A stretch of 51,960 nt of DNA from Acidimicrobiales bacterium (lineage in GTDB: Bacteria; Actinomycetota; Actinomycetes; Mycobacteriales; QHCE01). Positions 1 to 9,535 of this stretch are shown one piece after another. Where the stretch lies: the NCBI GenBank assembly GCA_003243955.1, contig QHCE01000061.1, positions 1-51,960 of the forward strand. Direction: 5' to 3'. How positions within the stretch are numbered: the first letter of the stretch is position 1; each line of letters opens with the position of its first letter. Below the pieces are notes generated by a model, which did no database searches, had not been told where the DNA came from, and saw nothing but the letters and a program-made list of their open reading frames with translations. A program made the position numbers and the translations under genes.

Positions 1-2243
1 GGTTGCGGTTGGGGTTGCGGTTGAGGTTGCGGTTGGGGTTGCGGTTGAGGTTGCGGTTGGGGTTGCGGTTGAGGTTGCGGTTGAGGTTGCGGTTGAGGTT
101 GCGGTTGCGGTTGGGGCTGGGGTTGCGGTTGCGGTTGGGGCTGGGGTTGCGGTTGCGGCTGCGGTTGCGGCTCGGGTGTTGGGGCAGGCTGTGGTGGCGT
201 TTGCCGGTTGAACGCAGTCACTCCGACGCCGTGATTGCTAGGCTCTGACGGCTGGCTGGACACACCGTTAGTCAGCGTCGCGACGACCGTGAAAACATAG
301 GTCGCGCCCATGGTCAGTGAATCGGCTTGAACTTGCATAGCCGTGGTCTGAGGGGGGATGCGATTGATCACCACTTGGCCACCAGCAGTATCTGTCTGAC
401 CTACGAGCTGGTACGAGCTCAGCGTTCCACCGTGAGTATTAGGTGCCTGCCAGCTCACACTGATGCTGCCATCCGGGTTTGCCACTGCTTGCACAGACGT
501 AGGCGCATCGGGCACCACAGCGGTAGGGGTCACTGGTGGAGCCTTGGCGGGTTCGCTCCGCTTGCCCTTGGAGTTCTCAGCCTGCACCGAGAACTCGTAG
601 CTGGTGCCGTTTTGTAGCCCCGTCACCTTCACTTTCACCAACTGCGCGTCGCTGGAAATCTCGTCTCCTTTGACCTCCACGTCGCGAGGGCCACCCTTGA
701 TCACGTACTTGGTGACGTCACTATCGGGTTCTGCTGGTGCCCAGGTGAGGGTCGCCGACTCATCGCCAGCGCGCGCGCCCACGGCGTGTGGGGCGTCAGG
801 TATCGATTTCTTCTTCGACTTTTGGTCAGGTGCTGGAGTTGGCTTGTCGGGCTCCTTGGGCTTAGATATTTGCGGTCCGCCTTGGGGACTTCCTGACCCT
901 CCTTGGCCGCCTGGCGAACCGGCCTGATCCGAGGGGCTGCCGCTACCCTGAGTGTTACCCTTGTCACCGTTGTTGCCCTTAGCGGCGTCCTTGTTGTCGT
1001 TTTGTGGATCGGTCTGTTTGTTAGGCCCGTCGCCCTGTACAATTTTGTCTGGCGTTTTCTGTAGCTCAGTGACATGGTTTTGCTCGTCGAACATCCACAC
1101 CTTGTCGGTGCCGGTGGAGTTGATCATCAAATGCTTCTCGCGCTGCACGACATCGACCTTTCCACCAAGGTCTTTTATGTCGTCTAGGCTATTGCCACGT
1201 AGATCGAAAATGCGGATTCGGTTGGCTTGCTCATCGGGAACGTAGAGCCGCTGCGCAAAGGCGACCGCTGGTCCGATTTTATCTCCAGCACCAGGGACCG
1301 GGACCGTCCACGTCTTTTCGTCTTTCACTAGCACTACCTTGCGATCGGCAGTGTTGGTGATGGCCATAGTGTCACCACGCAGCCGAGACGGCATGGTTGC
1401 CGCGCCCACACTGGGCAGCTGCATCGTGGAGGTTTTTCCACTTCCACTGGCTTTGGTTAGCGCGCTGTTTTTTCGATCTACCACAGCCGCACCGTGGTCC
1501 AGCACGGACATTGACCACTCGTGGTCCTTGTGGCCGACCTCAACCTCTTGCTCATTGGATGGCCCTTTGCCGGCACTACCGGGTTTGAAAGCTACGGCTT
1601 TGCCGGCCCCTGGAACTCCGACCCACAGCCGGCCATCATCGTCAAACTCACCACCAACCAGCTTCTGATCGCCGCCAAGCTCCGGATGAATCGGTACCAG
1701 AGCCCCCATGGGCTCCAATGTGTCGGCGTTTAGTTGGCGCAGCGTTCGATTAGCGGCATCTACCAGCATCACGCTGGAGCCCGACAGCGCCACCCGCATA
1801 TCGGCGGGATGTGGCGTCGAAACAACACCTGAGACACCCAGCGTGGCCAGATTCAGTGACGTGACGGTTCCGCTGGTCATGTCTTGCAACAGCAAATGGT
1901 CGTCACTTTGTGTGACGTTCACCTGGTGCCCTCGTTTATCGGACAACGACTTACGCATATCAATCCGGCCAGCGCCCGCATTTACTCGAGCGGTCTCACT
2001 ACGCTGGCTGTCCCAAAACCAAATAGCGCCGTCCTGCACTGACAGCGCGTGACTGATCGCACCAGCGCCAAAAAGCGTAACAATCATTGCCACCACGGTG
2101 GTTACAACAACGCCAACCGAGACAAATCCCCCAGCGTTACGCCGACTGGCCGCGCGCACACTCCGCCCCAATGAACGCGCGTTAGACTGGTGGCTGGGCT
2201 GCCCAACGGCACGATCGTAGGCATTGACCACGGAGGTTGCCAT
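1..2243 (-). CDS. FN3-domain membrane protein of a PFNA cluster (3' end cut by window)
   Basis: The reading frame is open from the ATG at 2243 to the window edge, giving at least 747 codons with no stop. A GGGAGA ribosome site lies just upstream. The product has a cytoplasmic N-terminus of about 40 residues, one membrane segment (about 41-66, rich in V, T and A), then an outside region of about 350 residues resembling a repeat or beta-propeller fold (motifs such as DGRLWVGVPG and RLYVPDEQANRIRIFD). A Gly/Pro/Lys-rich linker follows, then two fibronectin type III domains (about 481-575 and 577-672; both start with PDAP) and a Pro-Gln dipeptide tail. It is divergent from a Ser/Thr kinase gene and near DUF58, transglutaminase-like and MoxR genes, the set known as the PFNA cluster in bifidobacteria. 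A role in sensing or binding at the cell surface is inferred. Confidence 0.85.
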   Translation of the reverse strand, partial: MATSVVNAYDRAVGQPSHQSNARSLGRSVRAASRRNAGGFVSVGVVVTTVVAMIVTLFGAGAISHALSVQDGAIWFWDSQRSETARVNAGAGRIDMRKSLSDKRGHQVNVTQSDDHLLLQDMTSGTVTSLNLATLGVSGVVSTPHPADMRVALSGSSVMLVDAANRTLRQLNADTLEPMGALVPIHPELGGDQKLVGGEFDDDGRLWVGVPGAGKAVAFKPGSAGKGPSNEQEVEVGHKDHEWSMSVLDHGAAVVDRKNSALTKASGSGKTSTMQLPSVGAATMPSRLRGDTMAITNTADRKVVLVKDEKTWTVPVPGAGDKIGPAVAFAQRLYVPDEQANRIRIFDLRGNSLDDIKDLGGKVDVVQREKHLMINSTGTDKVWMFDEQNHVTELQKTPDKIVQGDGPNKQTDPQNDNKDAAKGNNGDKGNTQGSGSPSDQAGSPGGQGGSGSPQGGPQISKPKEPDKPTPAPDQKSKKKSIPDAPHAVGARAGDESATLTWAPAEPDSDVTKYVIKGGPRDVEVKGDEISSDAQLVKVKVTGLQNGTSYEFSVQAENSKGKRSEPAKAPPVTPTAVVPDAPTSVQAVANPDGSISVSWQAPNTHGGTLSSYQLVGQTDTAGGQVVINRIPPQTTAMQVQADSLTMGATYVFTVVATLTNGVSSQPSEPSNHGVGVTAFNRQTPPQPAPTPEPQPQPQPQPQPQPQPQPQPQPQPQPQPQPQPQPQPQPQPQPQPQPQPQPQPQPQPQ
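3..173 (-). repeat. Pro-Gln dipeptide tract (about 28 PQ units) at the C-terminus of the FN3 protein
   Basis: On the plus strand this reads as an alternation of TTG (or CTG) with CGG, GGG or AGG; on the coding strand it is an unbroken run of CCN-CAR codons, that is (Pro-Gln)n. Its first units lie outside the window, so the total length is unknown. The codons are nearly identical in blocks, with a recurring 12-bp unit, so the tract can plausibly change length by slippage in 6-bp steps without shifting frame. Such tails often cross or stick out of the cell wall; that role is inferred. Confidence 0.85.
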
Positions 2244-2276
2244 TCGATTCTCCCGGCGCCGAATGTAATTACTTTA

Positions 2277-2306
2277 AGTATAGAACGGGTTACGGACAGA
2301 TGTCGG
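2277..2306 (-). promoter_or_regulatory. Candidate promoter for the FN3 gene in the divergent 2244-2545 region
   Basis: On the minus strand, CCGACA (2306-2301) is followed by an 18-nt spacer and TATACT (2282-2277). This would start transcription about 25-30 nt before the ATG at 2243. The remaining part of this roughly 300-bp divergent region, towards the kinase gene, is rich in AGCGACATACAGC-like short repeats (about 2440-2500), and no clear plus-strand promoter was identified there. Confidence 0.4.
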
Positions 2307-2545
2307 CACACTGAACTATCGCTTTATAGGCTAGTTTCGTTGCAAGCCTTGTGGTATCAGCCAAACAGCCTCGATGATTTAGCGGTTCAGCGAGTGCGGC
2401 CGACGGAGCCGCCGAGACCGCCAACACCGAGCAGGCCGTGCTATACAGCAGCATACGGCGACGATATAACAGCATCCAGCGACATACAGCGACAAAGTAC
2501 TGCCCTTAGGGGCACAATAGAGTCACCAGCTAGGCGCGGAGGGCT

Positions 2546-4801
2546 ATGGCGATGAGTGCGGAAGCTGACACCACGACCTACCTCCGGCGCGAGGAACCAC
2601 CGACAACGCCACGTCCGGTGACCTCCGCAATCCCTAACGCGGTGGTGCCGTTGTCGGCCGGCTCCATAATTCCCGGGTTAATGGGATACAGCGGCCTCGA
2701 ACTGATCGCACATGGTAGTAGCGCGATCGTGTTTCGAGCAACCCAAAATCGACTCAATCGCAAGGTAGCTATCAAGGTTTTACTCGTCGATGACGTGATG
2801 ACCACAGACGCGACCGTGCGGCGCGAACTGGAAACTCTGGTACAGCTGTCGAGTTCGCCGCACATCGTCAGCATCATCGACACCGGTGTTACCGATGCTG
2901 GGCAGCCCTACATCGTGATGGAATACTGCGAAGGTGGTTCTTACGCGCAGATCCTGAAAGAACGCGGCCCACTGCCTACCGAGGAAGTGCTCGAGGTTGG
3001 CATCAAGATCGGCGAAGCACTGCATGCGGCCCACGAGGCGGGCATCATTCACCGCGATGTTAAACCGCCGAATATTCTTCGCTCACGCTTCGGCCCCGCT
3101 CTCACTGACTTCGGCATAGCCTATGCGGCCGACGAGCTAGCCAGCACCGATACGTTCTATAAACTCACACCGCATCACGCCTCACCCGAGACGCTGCAGC
3201 AACAGCACCAGACCGGCCAGTCCGACTTGTACAGTCTCGCCTCCACTATGTGGAATCTGCTCACCGGGCGGCCCCCCTTTGCCAGCCCAGGTCAGGACCC
3301 GGAAGCCTTCCGGCAGCGGGTGCTCAGCCAGCCGGTACCGCGAGTACCACGTGACGACGTTCCGGAGTGGGTACAAACCGAACTCCAACGTGCCATGGCC
3401 AAACGTGCCACGCAACGCCACCCCACCGCGCTGGCGTTCGCCGAGACTCTGCGGCTCAACATGGCACGCACCTCCATGTCTACGCCATGGCAGCCTCGAA
3501 GCGTTCCCCCGGGCAACGTCAGCGTTTCACCAGAAATGCCGACCACGCAAGGAGCACAAACCTCACGGGGCGCACAAACCCAGCGTGGCAGCCTAAGTGC
3601 GCCACCCGTCTCGCCAGGCGCTTCGCCACCGGTCGTCCTGCCCAACGCGGCTATGCTACCCAATACCGAAGGGTCAGCCCAGCCAACTTCCGCCCCCACC
3701 AGCGGCCCTAGCATTTCGACGCCTCCCGTCATCATCCCGTCGTGCGCTCCCGTCAGCGGCAGCGCAATCACAGTAAACCGCAGCAGCCACCCGGCCAGCC
3801 CTTTTCCCCCACCAGTCGTGTTGCCCAACGGTCTGGGGCATGGCTCGTTACCGGTGCTACCGCCCCCCTCGGCAGCACCAGCGGCAACTCCTATTGGGCA
3901 GAATGCCGAACAGACCCAACCCGGCTCAGCTCAGCCATCCACCGAGACTCCACTGTCGGCGCCGCCGCCTAAGTCGGCTTCCGCGTCACAGACATACAAG
4001 TCTCGCCCATCTCATGTGCCGCTAGCCCTGGGCAGCTCAGAATCCGAGAACCGAGTATTGGCCGGACAGTCAGCCGAGGCCAACGCAACCGGCCTGGACC
4101 CGGGAGTCGGTGGCGTAGGCACCTGGTTTGAACCGACAAGTGGTCCACTGAACTACAGCGGACCACCGTCGCCATATCAGCGTGATTACATGCCACCAGG
4201 CGCAGACGTTGGTGCTGGCGGTGTCACGAACACCATGCAGCGACCGGAGTTTAGTTCCACGCAAGGCAGCGCCGGTCAGCTGATCTCGTATCCGACGGCC
4301 GCACATGAGCTCATGAACAGCCAGCCCAGGCCATCAGAGCTCGACGATGAAGAGGAACAGTTCTCCTGGCGACGCCCCCTGCTCGTAGCGGGTGCCATCG
4401 GCGTGATTTTAGGCTTGATCACCACCATCGGAATCATTCTTGCCGGTGGGGGTTCGGACAAGACTCCCGAGGCAAAGCCGACCACGTCACCCACCATTGT
4501 TGACCAAGGCAAGCCAACGGAGCTGCGGTTGACCGACAGTGGAACCTCGGCCACGCTGCAATGGAAAGAAAATACCGGGGGGACGGCCGGGCTGATTGTT
4601 CTCGCCAAGGAAGCTTCCGCGCCCGGCAGCGGCCGAGCCGTGGGCTCACCCCTCAAAGGCGGGACCAGCTATACAGTCGCGGATATAAACGGCACTCCAC
4701 TTGACCCAAACCATAACTACTGCTTCCGGGTTACGGCGGTACCGTCCAACGAAACCTTAGCCGTGTCTGAACCAATCTGCACTAAGAGGGCGGGCGGATA
4801 G
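2546..4801 (+). CDS. Transmembrane Ser/Thr protein kinase with C-terminal FN3-like domain (Pkb2-like)
   Basis: A 751-residue Hanks-type kinase. The kinase domain spans about 48-310: glycine loop around IAHGSSAIVFRA, ATP-binding Lys77 in VAIKV, catalytic HRD with Asp171, and DFG with Asp188. The usual APE is SPE (about 213-215). A Pro/Ser/Thr/Gln-rich, probably disordered linker of some 290 residues follows, then an acidic DDEEEQ stretch, a membrane helix at about 610-635, and an extracellular FN3-like domain (about 655-751). It has no PASTA repeats, unlike PknB. A GGAGGG site precedes the ATG at 2546; ATG at 2552 is an alternative. It faces away from the FN3 gene and converges on the transglutaminase-like gene, matching the kinase of PFNA clusters. 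Likely targets include proteins of this cluster (inference). Confidence 0.9.
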   Translation: MAMSAEADTTTYLRREEPPTTPRPVTSAIPNAVVPLSAGSIIPGLMGYSGLELIAHGSSAIVFRATQNRLNRKVAIKVLLVDDVMTTDATVRRELETLVQLSSSPHIVSIIDTGVTDAGQPYIVMEYCEGGSYAQILKERGPLPTEEVLEVGIKIGEALHAAHEAGIIHRDVKPPNILRSRFGPALTDFGIAYAADELASTDTFYKLTPHHASPETLQQQHQTGQSDLYSLASTMWNLLTGRPPFASPGQDPEAFRQRVLSQPVPRVPRDDVPEWVQTELQRAMAKRATQRHPTALAFAETLRLNMARTSMSTPWQPRSVPPGNVSVSPEMPTTQGAQTSRGAQTQRGSLSAPPVSPGASPPVVLPNAAMLPNTEGSAQPTSAPTSGPSISTPPVIIPSCAPVSGSAITVNRSSHPASPFPPPVVLPNGLGHGSLPVLPPPSAAPAATPIGQNAEQTQPGSAQPSTETPLSAPPPKSASASQTYKSRPSHVPLALGSSESENRVLAGQSAEANATGLDPGVGGVGTWFEPTSGPLNYSGPPSPYQRDYMPPGADVGAGGVTNTMQRPEFSSTQGSAGQLISYPTAAHELMNSQPRPSELDDEEEQFSWRRPLLVAGAIGVILGLITTIGIILAGGGSDKTPEAKPTTSPTIVDQGKPTELRLTDSGTSATLQWKENTGGTAGLIVLAKEASAPGSGRAVGSPLKGGTSYTVADINGTPLDPNHNYCFRVTAVPSNETLAVSEPICTKRAGG

Positions 4802-4809
4802 GTGGTGTT

Positions 4810-7242
4810 CTACGAACGACCAATTCGCGCGACCTCTGAACGAGGCGGAGCCCAAACCAACTGAGCATTGCCGGCCGCTGTCAGCGGAGATAGCTCAGCA
4901 GCTACTGCCGGAGCGTTGGCTGCCGGTGTGCGGGTTCTCGCCCACAACAACGGCCCGGGCCGTAGCGGCCAAAGCACGCGCCGCCACCACGCCTGTCGGC
5001 GCCGCAGTGTCTCTACGTATTTTCTCGCGCTAGCAACCACGAAGTCCGCGTACGAGCCCGAGATGATGCCCGGCGCAAACGATACAGCGTTCACCGCGGT
5101 TGCCAGCTCGTCTAGCTGCGGAAGCGGTTCTGGATGCCGCGGTGTAGCCATGGTGGCCAGCATCGCTACCTCATGCGCGGTGAAATGAGTGGGCGGTTTT
5201 CGGCGAGCTAAGCGCAGCGCGTCACATACCTGCGCCCAAGCTCCAACCACCCGATCCGGTGGCGATGCCGCGCTTAACCGTCTCCGGCCCAACGACCTTC
5301 GCCTAAGTACCACGCCCAGCGTCGCTACCAACAGCAACACCGCTAAACCAGCCAGCACAAATACGCCGGCCTCTCGAGCTCGTTCAGCTGGCGCTGGCCC
5401 TTTAGTGCCGCTCTTTGAGCCCTTAGGCGAATGCGTCGGCTCGGGATTTTCCAGCTCGTGAAGTTGGCTTTGCTTAGCCCGATTCTGCTGCTGGGCTTGC
5501 AGTGTTGCCTGATCGGGCGGAGTTGAGGTGTTGTTGGCCGGTTTAGGGGAAGGATCAAACGGCAGCCACCCGTATCCAGCGAAGTACACCTCGGGCCAAG
5601 CAAAGGCGTCACCGGAGGTGACCATAAACCGTCCGTTGCCCTGTGGCGTGCCAGCGTGAAATCCCACCGAAACCCTCGTAGGCAGCCCGGCGACCCGCGC
5701 TAACAGCGCAAAAGCTGTAGCGAACTGCTCCGAAGTGCCGCGTTGGCCACCTTGTGCCTGCGCAACGGTGAGGAAAAAGTTCAGATTGGCCAACCCATGG
5801 CCAGATGTGCCTTCTGGAGAGAAGATGAAGTTCCGAAGCAAGAACTGCTCAATGAGCAGCGCGCGGTTGTACGGCGTTACCGCGGGCGCAACGATATTGC
5901 TGGCCAACGTCACGATTCCGTCCGGGAGATTGGGCGGAACATTGGCATAGCGTCGGATCGCTGGATCATCCGACAGCGCCGCATTAGACAGCTTGCTGAC
6001 ATTGGGGTCAGATCGCCGGGAGACCACCGAGTACTGCAAACCAGTGCGCAGTCCTTGAGCATGGACCAACGAGCCGGTGGTGGGATCATAGGAGACGCGC
6101 ACATCGTTTACCTCTCGCGGCTGCTCCACCGCAGGCAGCCACAGGCCGTCAAGACCCAACATCGTGTAGCGCTGCTCGACCGAGGTATTTGGCGACAAAT
6201 CTGCTTGCGCCGGCAGCACCGAGCCCGCGGAGCGATATTCACTGCCCGGCAACCACGTCAGGCCGTTGTATTCGGTGAGGGTAACCCAGCGGATCCGGCT
6301 TGGCTGGTTTGTCCGAACGGCAAATAACGGCTGGGAAGGGTTGCGAGCCCAGCCAGACAGACGACCAAGAGGGTTGGACTCAGGAAGCTGCTGCTCCGGT
6401 GGCGGAATCCGGGTGCGCGGCTCGGCAGGTTTGGCATCAGACAAGCCAACCAGCGGCGGCCCAATCAGCATGGTGGTTATCAATAGCACGATGAGCGCAA
6501 GTCCACCAACAGCAGCGCGTCGAATACGAAACGCTCTACGAGATCGGTCTGCAAGCTGGGAGAGCACTTGGTTGATAGTGGAGTCACCGCTTAAAGCCAA
6601 ACCGAGTGCGGCAACTGCCACAAACGCCGCCGCTAAAAGCAAGGAAGGCGCCGCGTTGGGCCCCACCAACACCAGGCCAATCACGTACACCATCACTGGA
6701 GCGGCGAAACCAGCCAGTATCGCGCGAGTGCGCAGCGTCAGCTCGATTCCGATCAGCCCAGCGATCCAGACCACTACAATCGGTAGCGCGACTGTCTGCG
6801 GAGTAGGTAACACTGGAATGGTGCTGGTCAAGATCTGCGCACCAGAGTTACGGATGGCGTCAGCAAACAATGCGCCAACGTTGCCCGTGCCAGGCTCCCG
6901 GGTAAGGACCACCGACAAGAACAAGTAGCCGATCATCGCCGTCACCGAAATGGCCATTGCGCCAGATAGCGAAGTGCGTGTTCTCCGAAGTGCCACACTC
7001 ACCACTATTGACGCCACCGCTGCGCCCACAAGCAGCCACAGCACCAACATGCCAGAGTACATCCGATTAAACGTTGAGCTGGCAATCACCAATAGTCCAA
7101 TGAGCGTTAGCCCGGCGAACACATCTGCTGCTACCAGTGCTGGTTGTGGCGCCCTGGCATCAACCTGCTCGGGCCACACTGGCGTCACTTCAGGCACTTG
7201 AGTCGTTGCAGCCGTTCGAACCGCTTCAGGCACTTGTGTCAC
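4810..7242 (-). CDS. Transglutaminase-like membrane protein (TgpA type), catalytic residues replaced
   Basis: A large membrane protein with N-terminal helices (about 35-230), a further helix, an extracellular transglutaminase-like core, a late helix (VFVLAGLAVLLLVATLGVVL) and a DUF4129-like cytoplasmic tail. In active members the core has Cys, His and Asp. Here the Cys position reads GTSEQFATAF (Ser, codon 5731-5733) and the His position reads GDAFAWPEV (Phe, codon 5602-5604), while the Asp in LPFDPSP is kept. The protein therefore probably does not catalyse cross-linking and may bind peptides or wall polymers. I prefer the GTG at 7242, whose GTGA overlaps the DUF58 stop and has GATGGGG upstream; ATG at 7263 would add seven residues. 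It is last in the moxR-DUF58-tgm operon. Confidence 0.85.
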   Translation of the reverse strand: MTQVPEAVRTAATTQVPEVTPVWPEQVDARAPQPALVAADVFAGLTLIGLLVIASSTFNRMYSGMLVLWLLVGAAVASIVVSVALRRTRTSLSGAMAISVTAMIGYLFLSVVLTREPGTGNVGALFADAIRNSGAQILTSTIPVLPTPQTVALPIVVVWIAGLIGIELTLRTRAILAGFAAPVMVYVIGLVLVGPNAAPSLLLAAAFVAVAALGLALSGDSTINQVLSQLADRSRRAFRIRRAAVGGLALIVLLITTMLIGPPLVGLSDAKPAEPRTRIPPPEQQLPESNPLGRLSGWARNPSQPLFAVRTNQPSRIRWVTLTEYNGLTWLPGSEYRSAGSVLPAQADLSPNTSVEQRYTMLGLDGLWLPAVEQPREVNDVRVSYDPTTGSLVHAQGLRTGLQYSVVSRRSDPNVSKLSNAALSDDPAIRRYANVPPNLPDGIVTLASNIVAPAVTPYNRALLIEQFLLRNFIFSPEGTSGHGLANLNFFLTVAQAQGGQRGTSEQFATAFALLARVAGLPTRVSVGFHAGTPQGNGRFMVTSGDAFAWPEVYFAGYGWLPFDPSPKPANNTSTPPDQATLQAQQQNRAKQSQLHELENPEPTHSPKGSKSGTKGPAPAERAREAGVFVLAGLAVLLLVATLGVVLRRRSLGRRRLSAASPPDRVVGAWAQVCDALRLARRKPPTHFTAHEVAMLATMATPRHPEPLPQLDELATAVNAVSFAPGIISGSYADFVVASARKYVETLRRRQAWWRRVLWPLRPGPLLWARTRTPAANAPAVAAELSPLTAAGNAQLVWAPPRSEVARIGRS

Positions 7243-8384
7243 CACGAGCGCACCCCATCCCATGCCGCGGCAAAATTTTCTGCCGACGTGGCACTAATGA
7301 CCAACATCCCGGCATCACTGTTGGTGTGTGTAGCTCGCTGACCCAACAGACCTACCAAAATCGACGGGTACATTCCGCGCAGAGACGCGACACTGGCGAT
7401 GTCGACATCTCCATCATCGCCAGTGAATACCACCAATGTGTCGCCAAGTCGGCGAACTCGAAGCCGGTCAATCGCAAACCCTAGCGACGGGGAGTCTGTG
7501 AGTTCCGTTTCGGCCAAACGATCCAGGAACGCTTGCGTTCCCAGACTGGCTTGGCTGCCACCAATTGCAGCGCCATCGCATGCTTGCAAGCTCACATGCA
7601 GGCCAGCGCGGAGCGCGGCCACTATTACCGATGCCGCACAATCAGCCGCCGCTTCGAATGCTTCGGGATCGGGATAGGAGCTCTGGCGATTGTCTACCAG
7701 CACCACAATCCGCGGCAGGGAAGTATCCACGTGCTCACGCACCATGAGCTCCCCAACTCGAGCGGCGGTACGCCAGTGCACGTGCCGCAAATCATCCCCG
7801 GGAACATACTCGCGGAGCGCGTGGAACGTGATGCTTCCATGCTCGACTTGGTCGACAGCGCCATCCAAGCTACGCGCTCGGCCGACCGGAACAGTGTGCA
7901 GGGGCAGCGGAGCGGGATGTACCCAGACTTGCCGAGTTCCTCCGTATTCACGGCTGCTGCGGATGAGGTCTAACGGGTCGCGCCGTTCGATACGCAGCGG
8001 TCCGACGGTGACTACTCCTCGTCGAAGGGTCGGAAGCGGATACTGCACCGCGGTGACTTTTGCCGGGCCCAATCGCAGCACTGGCACCGTCACTGTCGCC
8101 GCCCCACAGCGATCAAAGGCAATCAGGTCAGCACCCCGCCACCGAGCATGATTACGAACGCTCACCAAACCCAGGCATTCCTCCCCTCGCACAACCCGCT
8201 CCGGCTCCACATCGCGGTGCACGTCGAGCGTCCACCGTTGCAGCGTAAAGGCGCATGCACCACAGAATGCGAGCAGAGCGGCCACTCCCACCAGGGTGAG
8301 CTCGTTATAGCCAAACAGAGCGCCGCTGATGATCAAAGCGATGCCGGCTAATAGCAGCCCGATGCCGCGACGAGTCACACGCAT
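7239..8384 (-). CDS. DUF58 (vWA-like) membrane protein of the PFNA cluster
   Basis: A 381-residue protein. Two hydrophobic helices lie near the N-terminus (about 8-27 and 30-48). The DUF58 signature LREYVPGDDLRHVHWRTAA follows, then REH and a vWA-like strand with VLVDNRQSS in place of the classic DxSxS metal site. DUF58 proteins are partners of MoxR ATPases and are thought to be remodelled by them. The gene starts 18 nt after moxR, with an AGGTGG site before the ATG, and its stop overlaps the start of the transglutaminase-like gene, so the three are probably co-translated. Confidence 0.88.
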   Translation of the reverse strand: MRVTRRGIGLLLAGIALIISGALFGYNELTLVGVAALLAFCGACAFTLQRWTLDVHRDVEPERVVRGEECLGLVSVRNHARWRGADLIAFDRCGAATVTVPVLRLGPAKVTAVQYPLPTLRRGVVTVGPLRIERRDPLDLIRSSREYGGTRQVWVHPAPLPLHTVPVGRARSLDGAVDQVEHGSITFHALREYVPGDDLRHVHWRTAARVGELMVREHVDTSLPRIVVLVDNRQSSYPDPEAFEAAADCAASVIVAALRAGLHVSLQACDGAAIGGSQASLGTQAFLDRLAETELTDSPSLGFAIDRLRVRRLGDTLVVFTGDDGDVDIASVASLRGMYPSILVGLLGQRATHTNSDAGMLVISATSAENFAAAWDGVRSW

Positions 8385-8402
8385 TCAAACCACCTGTTGA
8401 CG

Positions 8403-9494
8403 TTAGCGTTGGCCCGCGTGTTGCGGTTGGCCCTGCACACCTTGCGCGTACCCGTACTGCGGCGCTGGCGGACCTGAATGCACCGGTAGGGCGGCAGGCG
8501 GTGTCTCGTTCTGCGCGCCTGGACGCGGGACCGAAACCGCCTCTACCACATCGCGCAGCGCCGCCACAGAGCTGCGGCCGCGCAGAGCGGCATCTGGCGA
8601 CATCACCAGGCGGTGCGCGTATACCGGTTCCACCAGCGCTTTGATGTCTTCGGGTACCACATAGCCGCGGCCGTGCGACAACGCCAATACCTGGGCGGCA
8701 CGGGTGAGCGCTATGGCACCTCGCGGGCTCACTCCCACCCGTACCTCGGGAACTTCGCGGGTCGCCGCGGCCAAACTCACCATGTAGGAGTACAACGGCG
8801 GAGCAATGTATACCCGCTGTGCCAGCAGGATCATCCGCGAAATGGTCTCGGTGTCGGTCACCGGGCGCAGTGCCTCGACCGAGCGCCCCCCTACGGCGCC
8901 GCGAACCACATCGACTTCTACCGCCTCACTGGGGTAACCCACCGATATCCGCATGAGAAAGCGGTCAAGCTGGGCCTCGGGTAGCCGGTAGGTGCCGTCC
9001 ATCTCGATGGGGTTCTGCGTGGCTACCACCAAGAACGGTCGCGGCACAGCGTGGCGAACACCGTCGATAGTGACGTAGGCCTCCTCCATCACCTCCAGTA
9101 GAGCGGATTGAGTCTTGGGCGAGGCGCGGTTGATTTCGTCGGCAATCACCACGTTGGCAAAGACGGGACCCGGATGAAACTCAAACGTTCGGGTTCCTTG
9201 GTTGAAGATCGTGACTCCGGTGACGTCTGAGGGCAGTAGGTCGGGCGTGAACTGAATACGGCGCCACTGGCCCTGCACGCTAGCGGCGATAGCCCTCGCG
9301 ATAGTCGTCTTACCCACGCCAGGCACATCCTCAATGAGTAAGTGGCCCTCGGCGAACATTGCGGTCAGCGCGAACCGCACCACGTCTGCCTTACCCAACA
9401 GCACCGCTTCTACGTTCATGGCGACACGGCCGAATACGTTGCCAAACGTCGATACCTCGGCTGGGGTGAGTTGGTCGGTGTAATAGCCGGTCAC
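8403..9494 (-). CDS. MoxR-family AAA+ ATPase
   Basis: A 363-residue AAA+ protein with Walker A GVGKTTIARAIA, Walker B and following motif VVIADEINRASPKTQ, and sensor-1 region VVATQNPIEMDGTYRLPEAQ, all typical of MoxR chaperone-like ATPases. A Pro/Gln-rich tail ends the protein. The start is GTG at 9494 with GGAG about seven nt upstream; no in-frame ATG fits better. It is the first gene of the minus-strand operon moxR-DUF58-transglutaminase-like and probably remodels the DUF58 protein or its complexes (family knowledge). Confidence 0.92.
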   Translation of the reverse strand: MTGYYTDQLTPAEVSTFGNVFGRVAMNVEAVLLGKADVVRFALTAMFAEGHLLIEDVPGVGKTTIARAIAASVQGQWRRIQFTPDLLPSDVTGVTIFNQGTRTFEFHPGPVFANVVIADEINRASPKTQSALLEVMEEAYVTIDGVRHAVPRPFLVVATQNPIEMDGTYRLPEAQLDRFLMRISVGYPSEAVEVDVVRGAVGGRSVEALRPVTDTETISRMILLAQRVYIAPPLYSYMVSLAAATREVPEVRVGVSPRGAIALTRAAQVLALSHGRGYVVPEDIKALVEPVYAHRLVMSPDAALRGRSSVAALRDVVEAVSVPRPGAQNETPPAALPVHSGPPAPQYGYAQGVQGQPQHAGQR

Positions 9495-9535
9495 CGGTGA
9501 GCTCCATCCTGCTAACGATCGGCTTGCTCAGAAAA

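Noticed and set aside
1-180. Repeat array at the window start as CRISPR or telomere-like DNA
   Set aside because: There are no spacers; the repeat keeps codon periodicity in the FN3 gene and encodes Pro-Gln.
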